Assembly: GCF_025567345.1 (NCBI RefSeq)
Contig: NZ_JAOQJS010000005.1
Coordinates: forward strand, 310,001 to 374,000
Length of the DNA: 64,000 nucleotides
Reading direction: 5' to 3'
DNA from: Coprococcus ammoniilyticus
Lineage (GTDB): Bacteria; Bacillota; Clostridia; Lachnospirales; Lachnospiraceae
The translations under genes were made by a program, and so were the position numbers. This document shows, one piece after another, positions 52,743-61,789 of the stretch (position 1 is its first letter; each line of letters starts with the position of its first letter). The notes under the pieces are model-generated. The model had not been told where the DNA came from. It saw only the letters and a list, made by a program, of their open reading frames with translations, and made no database searches.

Positions 52743-53162
52743 ATGATGTTAAAAAGTTTAAAACAGAAGATTGCAAAAGTAGGTATTGGTTTGTTTTGTG
52801 CAGGATGTGTATTTCTTTCTTCAGCAGCATATTCTCAGGCGGCATCTTACACCGCTTATGCACTTAAACTGAATAAGACTAATAACTTTACCTCTATGCA
52901 TGCAAAAACAACATCCGATGATTACATCACAAATGAGGTAACAGCAATTACCAATACCTCTTACGCAAATTTCTGGGCTGTCAATAACAGCAAGAGTAAA
53001 ATATCTAATAAGTATAAGCAGGGTGTTGGAACAGGATCTTGTAATTTAATCTTTACCAAGAGCGGTTATAATTCTACTAACACACAGGTCGGTATGGGAA
53101 TGGAAAATTATCAATCTCAATTATCAACTGCATTTGTAAGTGGAAATGTAGATTTTAGATAA
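52743..53162 (+). CDS. Small secreted protein of the agr cargo
   Basis: This 139-residue exported protein has a signal peptide (residues 1-31, VGIGLFCAGCVFLSSAAYSQ, cut near QAA). The mature 107 residues are rich in Asn, Ser, Thr and Lys with few hydrophobic segments. No family is certain; the setting (secreted peptide plus ABC transporter) resembles lactococcin 972/DUF2712-type loci. I chose the start for its GGGAGG 8 bp upstream. It lies 18 bp after agrD and is probably co-induced. Confidence 0.78.
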   Translation: MMLKSLKQKIAKVGIGLFCAGCVFLSSAAYSQAASYTAYALKLNKTNNFTSMHAKTTSDDYITNEVTAITNTSYANFWAVNNSKSKISNKYKQGVGTGSCNLIFTKSGYNSTNTQVGMGMENYQSQLSTAFVSGNVDFR

Positions 53163-53172
53163 CAGAAGGGAT

Positions 53173-53206
53173 GGGCATAAACCTCTTCGTGGGTTTATGC
53201 CCTTTT
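53173..53206 (+). terminator. Hairpin between the secreted protein and ABC genes
   Basis: GGGCATAAAC and GTTTATGCCC form a perfect stem followed by TTTT, 10 bp after the stop. It may limit read-through, giving much more secreted protein than transporter. Confidence 0.8.
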
Positions 53207-53216
53207 GGTAAAGATT

Positions 53217-54047
53217 ATGAAAAAAATGGTTCTTATAGAAATCAAACATTGTATTGATCGTGCAGAATATAAAGTTGTTTTTATTGCTCTAATGATTTTA
53301 AATATTGCTTCGTATATTTTATGTGTAAAAAATGATATAGGAAAAAGTTATCAATTTATTCGTTCAGCAAATGAAAATTTCGTATTACAGGGCACTGAAG
53401 CGGCATATATTCCATATATAATGTATCTGTTATTGCCTGTTTATGCAACAATTATTGCATCACTTTCCTTAATAAGAGAAGAAAAAAGCAATAGTTCAAT
53501 CCTACTTATTCAAAGAATCGGGAAAAAGAAATATTTAGCAGGAAAATTATTTGGCATTCTGATTGTAACCTTTTTGACAATAACAATACCAATGCTCATA
53601 AATTTATTATTATGCCACTTGACATATCCAATACATGGATATGACAGTGCTTGGGGAGAACCTGATTACGCTATAGGTTTGGTATCATATAACGCTGACA
53701 ATTTTCTTGATATGGTGAGATTGCAACATCCAACTTTATATAATCTAATATACATTTTTAATTACGGAATTTTTGGCTCGGGATTAGCTATCTTAGCTTA
53801 TGCTCTTTCATATTATAACAAAATGAAAGTTCTATATTTCGCAAAGATACCTGGTGCTTTGTTTATATTCTATATTGTTTTTAATTTGATTGTTTCTGTC
53901 TTTGGGCTAAATGAATTCTCTATACAAGGTTATATTATGCCTAATGTTCATGGAAATATAATAGGAGAAATTGTTCTGATATTGCTTATTTTTGGATTAA
54001 GTATTGGCATTATACAGAGAAAAATAAAAAATTATGAAGTTATATAA
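53217..54047 (+). CDS. ABC-2-like permease subunit 1
   Basis: This 276-residue membrane protein has about six hydrophobic segments and one long extracytoplasmic loop after the first. The region LIREEKSNSSILLIQRIGKK is followed by YLAGKLFGILIVTFLTITIP, typical of ABC-2 type permeases. I chose the ATG at 53217; an in-frame TTG at 53205 overlaps the hairpin. It overlaps the next gene by 14 bp. It would pair with the ATPase at 54849. Confidence 0.78.
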   Translation: MKKMVLIEIKHCIDRAEYKVVFIALMILNIASYILCVKNDIGKSYQFIRSANENFVLQGTEAAYIPYIMYLLLPVYATIIASLSLIREEKSNSSILLIQRIGKKKYLAGKLFGILIVTFLTITIPMLINLLLCHLTYPIHGYDSAWGEPDYAIGLVSYNADNFLDMVRLQHPTLYNLIYIFNYGIFGSGLAILAYALSYYNKMKVLYFAKIPGALFIFYIVFNLIVSVFGLNEFSIQGYIMPNVHGNIIGEIVLILLIFGLSIGIIQRKIKNYEVI

Positions 54048-54834
54048 GAAAAAAATTTTGAATGTTAATGTTGGAAAATGCTTACTAGTATCACTTATAA
54101 CATTTGTAATTAGATATTTTTATGCTAATGTGTACTTGGGGTTTCATAATAGTCTGGTTACAATAACAGAAGGAGTACGTTCACAAATATATTTTGGGGG
54201 AATACTAATAGATCATTCGTTTGACCTTATATCTTTATCATTTTTTGCGATTTTGTTTATCCTTGAGATTTGTTATCTTACAATGGACTTATTTAATGAT
54301 GCAAATGATAACATGGTAATTCTACTTCCTCGTTATGGGAAAAAACACATAATTTATAAGGATATATTAATAAAAATGATATTACGTGACTGTATTGTAG
54401 TTGTTTCCGATTATTTGTTTTTTCTTTTTGTAGAGCATACCTCTAATGGCTTAGAAGATTTCAAAGTTATTTTTATGCTATTGATAGAGATTTTTCATTT
54501 GCAAATGATTAGTTATTTGTTTTCATTTTGGAAAGATTCAATTATAGGATACATCGTTGCATTTATTGTATTTTTTATTCCAGTAATGGTGTGTGGATTT
54601 TATTTTTCAATGGGAAATGTTATATGGAAAATTTGGCATTATTCCTTGCTACATATTCCTTTATTTAATTGGCATAACAAGCTTATTATATATTATGTCG
54701 AAGAAAATTACGAATGGACTACAAGCAATATAGATTTATTGAATTTTAAGTCAAGCTGTCTCATTTCAGTTATATCATCCGCTGTTTTGGTGTGGATAGG
54801 TAAATTTCTTTGCGAAAAAAAACAAATATTGTGA
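54034..54834 (+). CDS. ABC permease-like membrane protein 2
   Basis: This 266-residue protein is very AT-rich at DNA level and has about six hydrophobic segments (for example LISLSFFAILFILEICYLTM, IIGYIVAFIVFFIPVMVCGF). It overlaps the upstream permease gene by 14 bp and lies 14 bp before the ATPase gene. It is probably the second membrane subunit of the transporter. No cargo-specific motif was seen. Confidence 0.72.
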   Translation: MKLYKKKILNVNVGKCLLVSLITFVIRYFYANVYLGFHNSLVTITEGVRSQIYFGGILIDHSFDLISLSFFAILFILEICYLTMDLFNDANDNMVILLPRYGKKHIIYKDILIKMILRDCIVVVSDYLFFLFVEHTSNGLEDFKVIFMLLIEIFHLQMISYLFSFWKDSIIGYIVAFIVFFIPVMVCGFYFSMGNVIWKIWHYSLLHIPLFNWHNKLIIYYVEENYEWTTSNIDLLNFKSSCLISVISSAVLVWIGKFLCEKKQIL

Positions 54835-54848
54835 GGTGAATGATATCC

Positions 54849-55484
54849 ATGAATTTATATGTAAAATCTATTTCAAAGTCAATTAAAGGTGAAAAAGTGC
54901 TTGATGATATCAGTTATACATTTGAATCTGGTAAAATATATGGAATATATGGTAAAAATGGTTCAGGTAAAACAATGCTACTCAGAGCCATTGCAGGTTT
55001 TATAAATACAGACAAAGGATACATAAAATATAATCACAAGGCATTACATAAAGATATGGATGTTTTACCAGATTTAGGAGCTGTTATTGAAAATATTTCT
55101 TTTTGGAGTATGTATTCAGGATTTGAAAATTTGAAAATGCTTTCCAATATAAAAGGAATTGTATCAGATGAAGAAATATATGAAATAATGATATACTTTG
55201 GTCTTGATCCCAAATCAAAGAAAAAAGTAAATAAATATTCATTAGGAATGCGTCAAAAACTAGCTCTTTGTCAAGCACTGATGGAACATCCAAAAATTTT
55301 GCTTTTGGATGAGCCAACTAACGCATTGGATCAGCATAGCATTGATTTATTTCGTGAACGTATATTGGAAGAAAAAAAGAATGATACCATTACTATACTG
55401 ACAAGCCATAATAAAGAAGATATTGAAATATTAGCGGATGAGAAGATATGCATGGAATTTGGTAAAATTAAGGAGTTGATGTAA
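54849..55484 (+). CDS. ABC transporter ATPase
   Basis: This 211-residue ATPase has Walker A YGKNGSGKT (34-42), signature YSLGMRQK, Walker B ILLLDEPTNALD and a switch His in ILTSHNKED. It is of the short ABC-2 type used for antimicrobial peptide export or immunity. I chose the start at 54849 with GAGGTGA 9 bp upstream (54840 is too close). Its stop overlaps the next ATG (TAATG). Confidence 0.9.
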   Translation: MNLYVKSISKSIKGEKVLDDISYTFESGKIYGIYGKNGSGKTMLLRAIAGFINTDKGYIKYNHKALHKDMDVLPDLGAVIENISFWSMYSGFENLKMLSNIKGIVSDEEIYEIMIYFGLDPKSKKKVNKYSLGMRQKLALCQALMEHPKILLLDEPTNALDQHSIDLFRERILEEKKNDTITILTSHNKEDIEILADEKICMEFGKIKELM

Positions 55485-56167
55485 TGAAGAAATTTGTATT
55501 AACTATCTGTGTTGTAATCATTTGTATGGTGACAGCCTTATTCTATGGAAAGACTGGGATAAAAACAACTACAGGGGTTCATGATCCTGATATTGCTTTA
55601 TCAGAAAATACAGCTATGGAAATTTTCTATACAGGAGGGCAGAAAACTTCTTACTTTAACAATGAAAGTAATTACTCATTGGATGATATGGAAAAAGATT
55701 CTTCTTTAATAGCTCGTATAACTGTAACAAATTCTCGTGAAATGAGTTTACGATCAACAAAAACAATGGTAAAAATAGAGGAAATCTATAAGGATAATTC
55801 TGCTAATCTTTCAGTAGGTGACTGTATTTACATTATAGAACCTGTATCATTTGTTAGAGGTGAAGAATTTTACACTAACGGATGGCAATATCTGAAGACC
55901 GAAGATACTTATTTAATATTTTTAAAAAATCTAGGATGTATTGATGGGTATAAATACACCAAAGAGGAAGAAAATTCATTTATGCCTGTATCGGAAATAT
56001 ATTCAAAGAGAAATCTAACTCATGATGAAAGTTGTGTGGTTTTTGATTCGGCGGAAACTCTCTATTCAAGTATATCTATGTTTGCATTTTTGACCTCAGA
56101 AAAAACTATAGTAGATAATTATGAGAAAATATGGAAAAACATTACAAATTCAGGTAAGTATGAATGA
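55484..56167 (+). CDS. Exported protein related to the cluster lipoprotein
   Basis: This 227-residue protein has an N-terminal membrane anchor (FVLTICVVIICMVTALFYG) without a lipobox. The outer domain has SSLIARITVTNSREM, then TMVKIEEIYKDNSANLSVGD, then EDTYLIFLKNLGCIDGY, a pattern like the lipoprotein at 51678. It is translationally coupled to the ATPase (TAATG). An immunity or accessory role is possible; no function is recognised. Confidence 0.75.
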   Translation: MKKFVLTICVVIICMVTALFYGKTGIKTTTGVHDPDIALSENTAMEIFYTGGQKTSYFNNESNYSLDDMEKDSSLIARITVTNSREMSLRSTKTMVKIEEIYKDNSANLSVGDCIYIIEPVSFVRGEEFYTNGWQYLKTEDTYLIFLKNLGCIDGYKYTKEEENSFMPVSEIYSKRNLTHDESCVVFDSAETLYSSISMFAFLTSEKTIVDNYEKIWKNITNSGKYE

Positions 56168-56305
56168 TTTAATTATTTATGAATGAATCTCTCCTATTCT
56201 ATTTCCTGTGAGAAGCGTATCAATGTTAGAAATTCATGGAGATACTGAATTAAGCAATATGGAATCATTCAATCTTAAAGAAACTAAAAATGGAGATAAT
56301 AGAAA

Positions 56306-56668
56306 TTGAATAAAAAGAAATTGGCAAAGAGTGTTGTAGGCATTGCTTTAATTGTAAGTGTAGCTATACTTATCGTTGTATGTGTTGGAAAAATAAAGCA
56401 CATTCAGAATAAAAAAAATATTATTGGTACATGGAAGAATGCAAATGCAGAGGAAGTGTTTACCTTTCAAGAAAATGGAGGACTTGTTGTAAACAAAGAT
56501 ATGCCCGAATTGGGTATTACCTGTGGCAATGCATTATATAGCATATCTTCCTCAAATATGATTTTTGTGGAACAGAGAGATAATAGCGTGAATTTTGAGA
56601 TAGAAGTAGATCAAAACGAATTAACAATCTTCTTTATGGGTCATAAATATTGGGAATTAACAAAATAG
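56306..56668 (+). CDS. Small membrane-anchored protein
   Basis: This 120-residue protein starts at TTG with GGAG 10 bp upstream. An N-terminal hydrophobic anchor (VVGIALIVSVAILIVVCVGK) leads to a small beta-rich outer domain beginning IIGTWKNANAEEVFTFQENG, which resembles DUF5640/lipocalin-like domains of Clostridia lipoproteins. It is the last gene of the cargo before a strong terminator. The region 56168-56305 shows only fragments of another frame. Confidence 0.72.
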   Translation: MNKKKLAKSVVGIALIVSVAILIVVCVGKIKHIQNKKNIIGTWKNANAEEVFTFQENGGLVVNKDMPELGITCGNALYSISSSNMIFVEQRDNSVNFEIEVDQNELTIFFMGHKYWELTK

Positions 56669-56713
56669 CAATTGCATATAAAGCGATACTCATGATATCC
56701 ATAACCATAAAAT

Positions 56714-56765
56714 ATAGAGCCGATGAATCACTCGTTATTTCGATTGTGAGTTATCGGCTCTATTT
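56714..56765 (+). terminator. Terminator of the agr cargo operon
   Basis: ATAGAGCCGAT and ATCGGCTCTAT arms with an inner TCAC/GTGA pair are followed by TTT. Confidence 0.8.
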
Positions 56766-56848
56766 CATTATTTATGGAAGGGCTAAAGAAATATCGTATT
56801 TTATAGAAATACTTTTGACAGATTTCTTCTCATTTTTATGTTCTTTTA

Positions 56849-57091
56849 TCAAGTGCTATACCATTCCATATTCATCGCATTCACCCAATCTTGCATTTCT
56901 GAATCAAGATACAAACGGGCATATTCTAGTGGATTGTCAATCGCCAGTGCATCCAACATTCGTTGAGAGTTAGGAGTAGTAATCAATCCATCTTCTGCCT
57001 TGCCACAGTCAATCCGAAGTATGTAGCCATTGTAATAATTGATGTCTATGATGTTGTGATATTTATTATATTCTGCATGAACGATATTCAT
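56849..57091 (-). CDS. DUF6061-like small protein of mobile elements
   Basis: This 80-residue cytosolic protein (MNIVHAEYNKYHNIIDINYY, ending QDWVNAMNMEWYST) is of a type often seen in Tn916-like elements of Firmicutes. The RBS is AAAGGA 9 bp upstream. It is the gene closest to the right end of the element. Function unknown; the family name is from memory. Confidence 0.7.
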   Translation of the reverse strand: MNIVHAEYNKYHNIIDINYYNGYILRIDCGKAEDGLITTPNSQRMLDALAIDNPLEYARLYLDSEMQDWVNAMNMEWYST

Positions 57092-57196
57092 ATTGCAAAG
57101 TCCTTTCTCTTATCTGTTTCAGTTGTAGAAGCATCTTGACCAGTTCCAGCCGATTATGTGATTTATATAATGTTATTAGCTGTTACCGGATTTTGC

Positions 57197-57222
57197 TTCC
57201 CTTGTTTTTGCCCTTATGAGGT
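57197..57222. repeat. Right attachment-site direct repeat of the mobilizable element
   Basis: This is identical to 42929-42954. It is followed by ACAAGGGAAAAGGATA (57231-57246), which is the inverted form of TATCCTTTTCCCTTGT found at the left end (42922-42937). The remaining sequence to 57387 shows nothing coding. Confidence 0.85.
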
Positions 57223-57387
57223 GTCGTAACACAAGGGAAAAGGATATAACATAAGGGAAAGTCTAAGGGAAAGCTCACTTGCCAAAACTGTAGTAAAATC
57301 AAGGCATTGCGGATTTTATCGTAACACTTTATAATACCAGTTAGGTGTTAAAGAATTGTAGGTATCAAAATTCGAATTTTTTCAAAT

Positions 57388-57449
57388 AAAAAAGCCATCT
57401 CCATACCATACATTTAAATCCATGAATATATGTTGGAAATGGCTTTTTT
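57388..57449 (-). terminator. Terminator of the GH3 gene
   Basis: AAAAAAGCCAT and ATGGCTTTTTT arms with an inner TCC/GGA pair lie 9 bp past the GH3 stop, with a T-run on the minus strand. Confidence 0.75.
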
Positions 57450-57457
57450 TCGTTTCT

Positions 57458-60010
57458 TTATGCCCGCTTCAGGCTTCCAACCCGAAGTCCGAATTCATCC
57501 AGTGCTTCCTGCTCCGGATTCTCACATTTCAGATGAACCAGATCGATCAGTCTGGTGTGAGGCTCATATTCGTATTTATTGTCAATATCCGCCGGATCAA
57601 GTCCCAGTCTGAGCCACAGATGATTCATATGCGCTTTCGTCACAGAATTCTCATACAGCACCTTGATCGGTGTCTCGATACTGTAGCTGTACTCCGTCTT
57701 TGCATCCAGATAGACAGGCATGCTGCACACGATATTTCGTGAGCTGTTTCCGATCAGGATATTATAGATACCTTCTTCCGCTACCCACTGATGCAGGTCA
57801 CTGTCAAATGAAGCAAAGTCGTCTTTTTTCAGAGTAAAGCTGACCTTCTCCTGTTCGCCATATGCCAGCCGGATCTTCTTAAACGCTTTCAATTCCTTTA
57901 CAGGCTTTGAGATGGATGCATACGGATCACTGATATAGAGCTGAACAACTTCCATACCTTCAGAGAATTCTTCCGGTCCCTGATTGATCACATCCACAGC
58001 GATCTTGATCGAATCCGTAAATACCGGCATTTTCTTATTATCTACTTTGCCATCCGGATAAATGATCTCTACCGGAGACTGCTCTCCGATTGCACGCTCA
58101 TTGCTGATCTCAAAATGACTGTAGGATAATCCATGTCCAAATGGATACAACGGCTCTACCATCTTCTTATCATAATATCTGTATCCGACATAGATACCTT
58201 CTCCATAATTGACCTGATATCCGTCACCCGGGAAATTCAGATACGTCGGTGTATCCTGATATTTCTTTGGGAATGTCAGCGGCAGCTTTCCGGATGGATT
58301 CACTCTGCCGATTAAGATATCTGCCATTGCATGTCCACCTTCCATACCCGGTAAGAACATACAGAAGATGCCATCTAACTCATGCTCCCAAAGTGCCAGA
58401 TTGACCGGCCCGCTTACATTTAAGATAAGTCCCAGCTTCACAAGTGGATTTTCCCGTTTCAGATCTAACATCTGATTCAAAATCTGTGCATCCTCGGCGG
58501 ACAGCTTCATATTCTTCCGGTCATTTCCTTCCATGCCCGGTATTCTGGCAACGCAGATATAAGTGGAAATGCCTGCACGCTTCCCTGCTGCCGGTATTCC
58601 GATACTCACCTCGACACCATTCTGGATCAGCCCCTCGTAGATGCTGCTGTCCTTATCTGTCGTAATACCTGCACTTCCGGTACCACAGTCATATAAACGG
58701 ATAGCTCCGCTTCCGCACAGAACAACCCCGGACATTACCTCCTCGTCTGATACAGTTTCAAATACAGAATCATTGCCCGCCTTTCCTTTCGACCGGATCG
58801 GGAAGATTCCATTTTCATTTTTCAATAATACAATTCCCTCACAGGCTGCCTTATATGCTGCCTGCTTCGACATATCCATAATATACTGTGCTGACATATC
58901 ATAGCATTCCGGTGAACCATAGGTGTCCATCAGCTCCAGCACTCTCGCCACATTCCGGTCAAGCTCCTCTTCTGTCAGCTCCCCGGCTTCTACTGCCTGA
59001 ACAACCTTCTCCGGATCTGCTGTGATTCCCGGCATATTCAGATCATTGCCTGCCTTTAACGCTGCGATCGGATCATATACTGCCCCCCAGTCTGATACGA
59101 CCATACCTTCAAAGCCCCAGTATTTACGCAGAATACCGTCTAACAGCCATTCATTTGCAGTGCAGGCTGTTCCATTGATCTTATTATAGGCTGCCATAAC
59201 TGTCGCAGGCTGCGCCTGCTCTACACAGGCACGGAAACCAGGAAAATAAATCTCCTGCAATGCCCGTTCTGATATCGTTTCATTTATTCCCTGACGGTTC
59301 TTCTCCTGATTATTGGCAGCAAAATGCTTGATATTTGCTGCAACGCCTTCCGCCTGCACACCCTTTACATATTCCGGAGCAAGCTTCGCTACCAGACACG
59401 GATCCTCAGAGAATCCCTCAAACAGTCTTCCGCCCAGTGGATCTCTGTGGATATTGATATTCGGAGTTCCAAGAAGCATGCTCACACCATATGCTCTCGC
59501 TTCTCTTCCAAGTGCATGTCCTGTCTGATTGACAACATCGGGGTTAAAGGTTGCTCCCAGCATCATGCCACACGGCAAACATGCCGGAGACATAATATCA
59601 GCCGCCGCATCGCCTGCCATTTCAACAAATGCAAGCGTCGTATCATTATTGGTTGTATTCTTTATAAATTGTTCCTTCAGATATTCCCGGACTTTTTTCC
59701 AGACCTTTGTCTCTTTTTCTGTCAGCTTGTCCGGACGGAAATAGTCAAATATAACATTTCTTTCTTCTGTTGCACTAAAATCCTTCATCAGCCATGCTTC
59801 TTCCTCATCGCGCGGATTTGTACGCCAGGAAAGGATCAGATCTGCGATCAACTGTTCATAATTGATCCCGGTTCCTCCATCCAGCATACGGATCGCAGGC
59901 ACCCCATATCTGGAAGCATCCGCTGTGCAGAAATTACTTGCACCGCATACCATGTCAGCCTTTTCTTCTATTGTCATTTGTTCCAGTATTGTCTTGATCT
60001 TATCTGTCAT
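57458..60010 (-). CDS. Glycoside hydrolase family 3 beta-glucosidase
   Basis: This 850-residue cytosolic enzyme without a signal peptide cleaves terminal beta-linked sugars. The GH3 N-domain has NIHRDPLGGRLFEGFSEDP, IKHFAANNQE (229-) and the nucleophile D307 in EGMVVSDWGAV. A GH3 C-domain (about 385-640, FCMFLPGMEGGHAMADILIG) and a fibronectin-III-like end (about 700-800, VVQLYISDPYASISKPVKEL) follow. Residues 52-138 form an insertion relative to the usual enzymes. The start has CAGGAG 9 bp upstream. Confidence 0.93.
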   Translation of the reverse strand: MTDKIKTILEQMTIEEKADMVCGASNFCTADASRYGVPAIRMLDGGTGINYEQLIADLILSWRTNPRDEEEAWLMKDFSATEERNVIFDYFRPDKLTEKETKVWKKVREYLKEQFIKNTTNNDTTLAFVEMAGDAAADIMSPACLPCGMMLGATFNPDVVNQTGHALGREARAYGVSMLLGTPNINIHRDPLGGRLFEGFSEDPCLVAKLAPEYVKGVQAEGVAANIKHFAANNQEKNRQGINETISERALQEIYFPGFRACVEQAQPATVMAAYNKINGTACTANEWLLDGILRKYWGFEGMVVSDWGAVYDPIAALKAGNDLNMPGITADPEKVVQAVEAGELTEEELDRNVARVLELMDTYGSPECYDMSAQYIMDMSKQAAYKAACEGIVLLKNENGIFPIRSKGKAGNDSVFETVSDEEVMSGVVLCGSGAIRLYDCGTGSAGITTDKDSSIYEGLIQNGVEVSIGIPAAGKRAGISTYICVARIPGMEGNDRKNMKLSAEDAQILNQMLDLKRENPLVKLGLILNVSGPVNLALWEHELDGIFCMFLPGMEGGHAMADILIGRVNPSGKLPLTFPKKYQDTPTYLNFPGDGYQVNYGEGIYVGYRYYDKKMVEPLYPFGHGLSYSHFEISNERAIGEQSPVEIIYPDGKVDNKKMPVFTDSIKIAVDVINQGPEEFSEGMEVVQLYISDPYASISKPVKELKAFKKIRLAYGEQEKVSFTLKKDDFASFDSDLHQWVAEEGIYNILIGNSSRNIVCSMPVYLDAKTEYSYSIETPIKVLYENSVTKAHMNHLWLRLGLDPADIDNKYEYEPHTRLIDLVHLKCENPEQEALDEFGLRVGSLKRA

Positions 60011-60089
60011 ATTTTTATCTCCTGCTATTTGTAACTATTTTCTGTTCATCTGAAAACAGCTCGCAAATTTTATCTACTAAATTCTGATT

Positions 60090-61571
60090 TTATAAAAGCA
60101 CGCGCTTTACTGCTGTTTTCCAGCCGGAAAGCAGCATTCTCCGCATCTCTTCATCGATCTGAGGCTCAAATGTCCGCTCCACCTGCCAGTTCTGCTTTAT
60201 CTCTTCTATACTGTCATAATATCCAACAGCCAGTCCTGCCAGATATGCCGCACCAAGTGCTGTCGTTTCTGTTACGACCGGGCGCACAATTTCCCCTGCT
60301 AACAGGTCAGCCTGGAACTGCATCAGGAAATTATTTGCACTCGCACCGCCATCTACACGCAGCCGTTTCAGCTCCATGCCGGAATCATTCTCCATTGCCT
60401 TTAACACATCGTAGGTTTCATATGCCAGTGATTCCACGGTCGCCCGGACAATATGTTCCCTTGTGGTGCCTCTGGTCAGTCCCAGGATCGCACCTCTGGC
60501 ATATGCATCCCAATATGGTGCGCCAAGTCCTGTAAATGCCGGAACCACATAGACACCATTGCTGTCCTTAACGGATAATGCTATTCTCTCTGTATCACTG
60601 GCTTTCTCGATCAGCTTCATTTCATCGCGCAGCCATTTGATCGCCGCTCCTGCGACAAATACGCTGCCCTCCAGTGCATACTGTACCTTGCCGTTCAGTC
60701 CGATCGCTATCGTAGTAAGCAGTCCATGTTCGGAATAAACAGCCTTGTCTCCCGTATTCATCAACAGGAAACAGCCGGTACCATATGTGTTCTTCGTATC
60801 TCCCGGTTCAAAACAGCACTGTCCAAATAAAGCTGCCTGCTGATCTCCGGCAACACCTGCAACCGGTATCGAACCGCCGAATAACCGTTCATCCGTGTAT
60901 CCATAGATCTCACTGGAATTATGCACCTCCGGCAGCATACTTTCCGGTATCCGGAATTTCTCCAGCAATTCCTTATCCCACTCTAATGTGTGAATATTAA
61001 ACAGCATCGTTCTGGATGCATTTGTATAATCCGTTGCATGAACCCTGCCGCCGGTAAGCTTATAGATCAGCCAGGTGTCCACTGTACCGAAATACAGCTT
61101 GCCCTGCTCTGCCATCTCTCTTGCTCCGTCAACATGATCGAGGATCCACTCGATCTTCGTAGCGGAAAAATACGGATCTGCGATCAGTCCGGTCTTTTCC
61201 CGGATCACAGTATCATACCCTTCTGCCTTTAATGCATCGATCCGGTCAGCGGTTCTTCTGCACTGCCATACAATAGCCGGATAAATCGGTTCTCCTGTTT
61301 CTTTATTCCAGACAATCGTTGTCTCTCTCTGATTCGTAATTCCGATCGCTGCAATCTCTTCTACTGGAATACCAAGTGTCTCTCTTGCTTCCATCATTAC
61401 GCTCATCTGAGATGCCCATATTTCCTTCGGATCCTGCTCTACCCAGCCATTTTCCGGAAAATACTGTGTAAATTCCTTCTGTGATACAGCAGCCATCTCT
61501 CCATTTTTTCCAAATAAAATTGCTCTTGAACTGGTCGTACCCTGATCCAGCGCCATTATGTATTTCTGCAT
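60090..61571 (-). CDS. glpK: Glycerol kinase
   Basis: This 493-residue FGGY-family kinase phosphorylates glycerol to sn-glycerol 3-phosphate. Motifs are YIMALDQGTTSSRAILF, GITNQRETTIVWNKETGEPI, VAGVAGDQQAALFGQCCFEP with the catalytic Asp, and FTGLGAPYWD. The RBS is AGAGGA 6 bp upstream. No glpF or glpD is next to it. It is followed by the GH3 gene after 79 bp on the same strand. Confidence 0.96.
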   Translation of the reverse strand: MQKYIMALDQGTTSSRAILFGKNGEMAAVSQKEFTQYFPENGWVEQDPKEIWASQMSVMMEARETLGIPVEEIAAIGITNQRETTIVWNKETGEPIYPAIVWQCRRTADRIDALKAEGYDTVIREKTGLIADPYFSATKIEWILDHVDGAREMAEQGKLYFGTVDTWLIYKLTGGRVHATDYTNASRTMLFNIHTLEWDKELLEKFRIPESMLPEVHNSSEIYGYTDERLFGGSIPVAGVAGDQQAALFGQCCFEPGDTKNTYGTGCFLLMNTGDKAVYSEHGLLTTIAIGLNGKVQYALEGSVFVAGAAIKWLRDEMKLIEKASDTERIALSVKDSNGVYVVPAFTGLGAPYWDAYARGAILGLTRGTTREHIVRATVESLAYETYDVLKAMENDSGMELKRLRVDGGASANNFLMQFQADLLAGEIVRPVVTETTALGAAYLAGLAVGYYDSIEEIKQNWQVERTFEPQIDEEMRRMLLSGWKTAVKRVLL

Positions 61572-61664
61572 TGTATATCCTCTTTATAAATAACAATTTC
61601 TCAAGCTGTTCTAACTTCTGCCTGTCTTATGCTGCGTTTTCCCTCGTTACCATAACAAATGAAC

Positions 61665-61713
61665 AAAATACGGAGGCAGGTTTTGGTACAAGACTTCCCT
61701 GCCCCCGTATTTT
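61665..61713 (-). terminator. Terminator after the small ORF
   Basis: AAAATACGGaGGCAGG and CCTGCCcCCGTATTTT arms form a strong stem, 76 bp downstream of the small-ORF stop on the minus strand. Confidence 0.75.
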
Positions 61714-61789
61714 ATTGTGTTAACTGTTATATTATAATAAACAATTTCATATTGTGACTATATTTTGTGTGTTATACATTTAGCTTTTT

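Larger units (their letters stand above)
42929..57222. mobile_element. 14.3-kb integrative mobilizable element with agr-type cargo
   Basis: The element is bounded by 26-bp direct repeats. It carries integrase, XRE repressor, excisionase, a noncoding repeat/oriT region and a relaxase, but no conjugation (type IV secretion) genes. It should therefore depend on a helper for transfer. Cargo genes at 50.8-56.7 kb are clearly more AT-rich than the flanking chromosome. The insertion lies between the aldolase gene and the GH3 gene. Confidence 0.85.

Noticed and set aside
42986..57091. Full conjugative transposon of the Tn916 type
   Set aside because: Integrase, excisionase and relaxase are present, but there is no FtsK-like coupling protein, VirB4 ATPase or other transfer genes.
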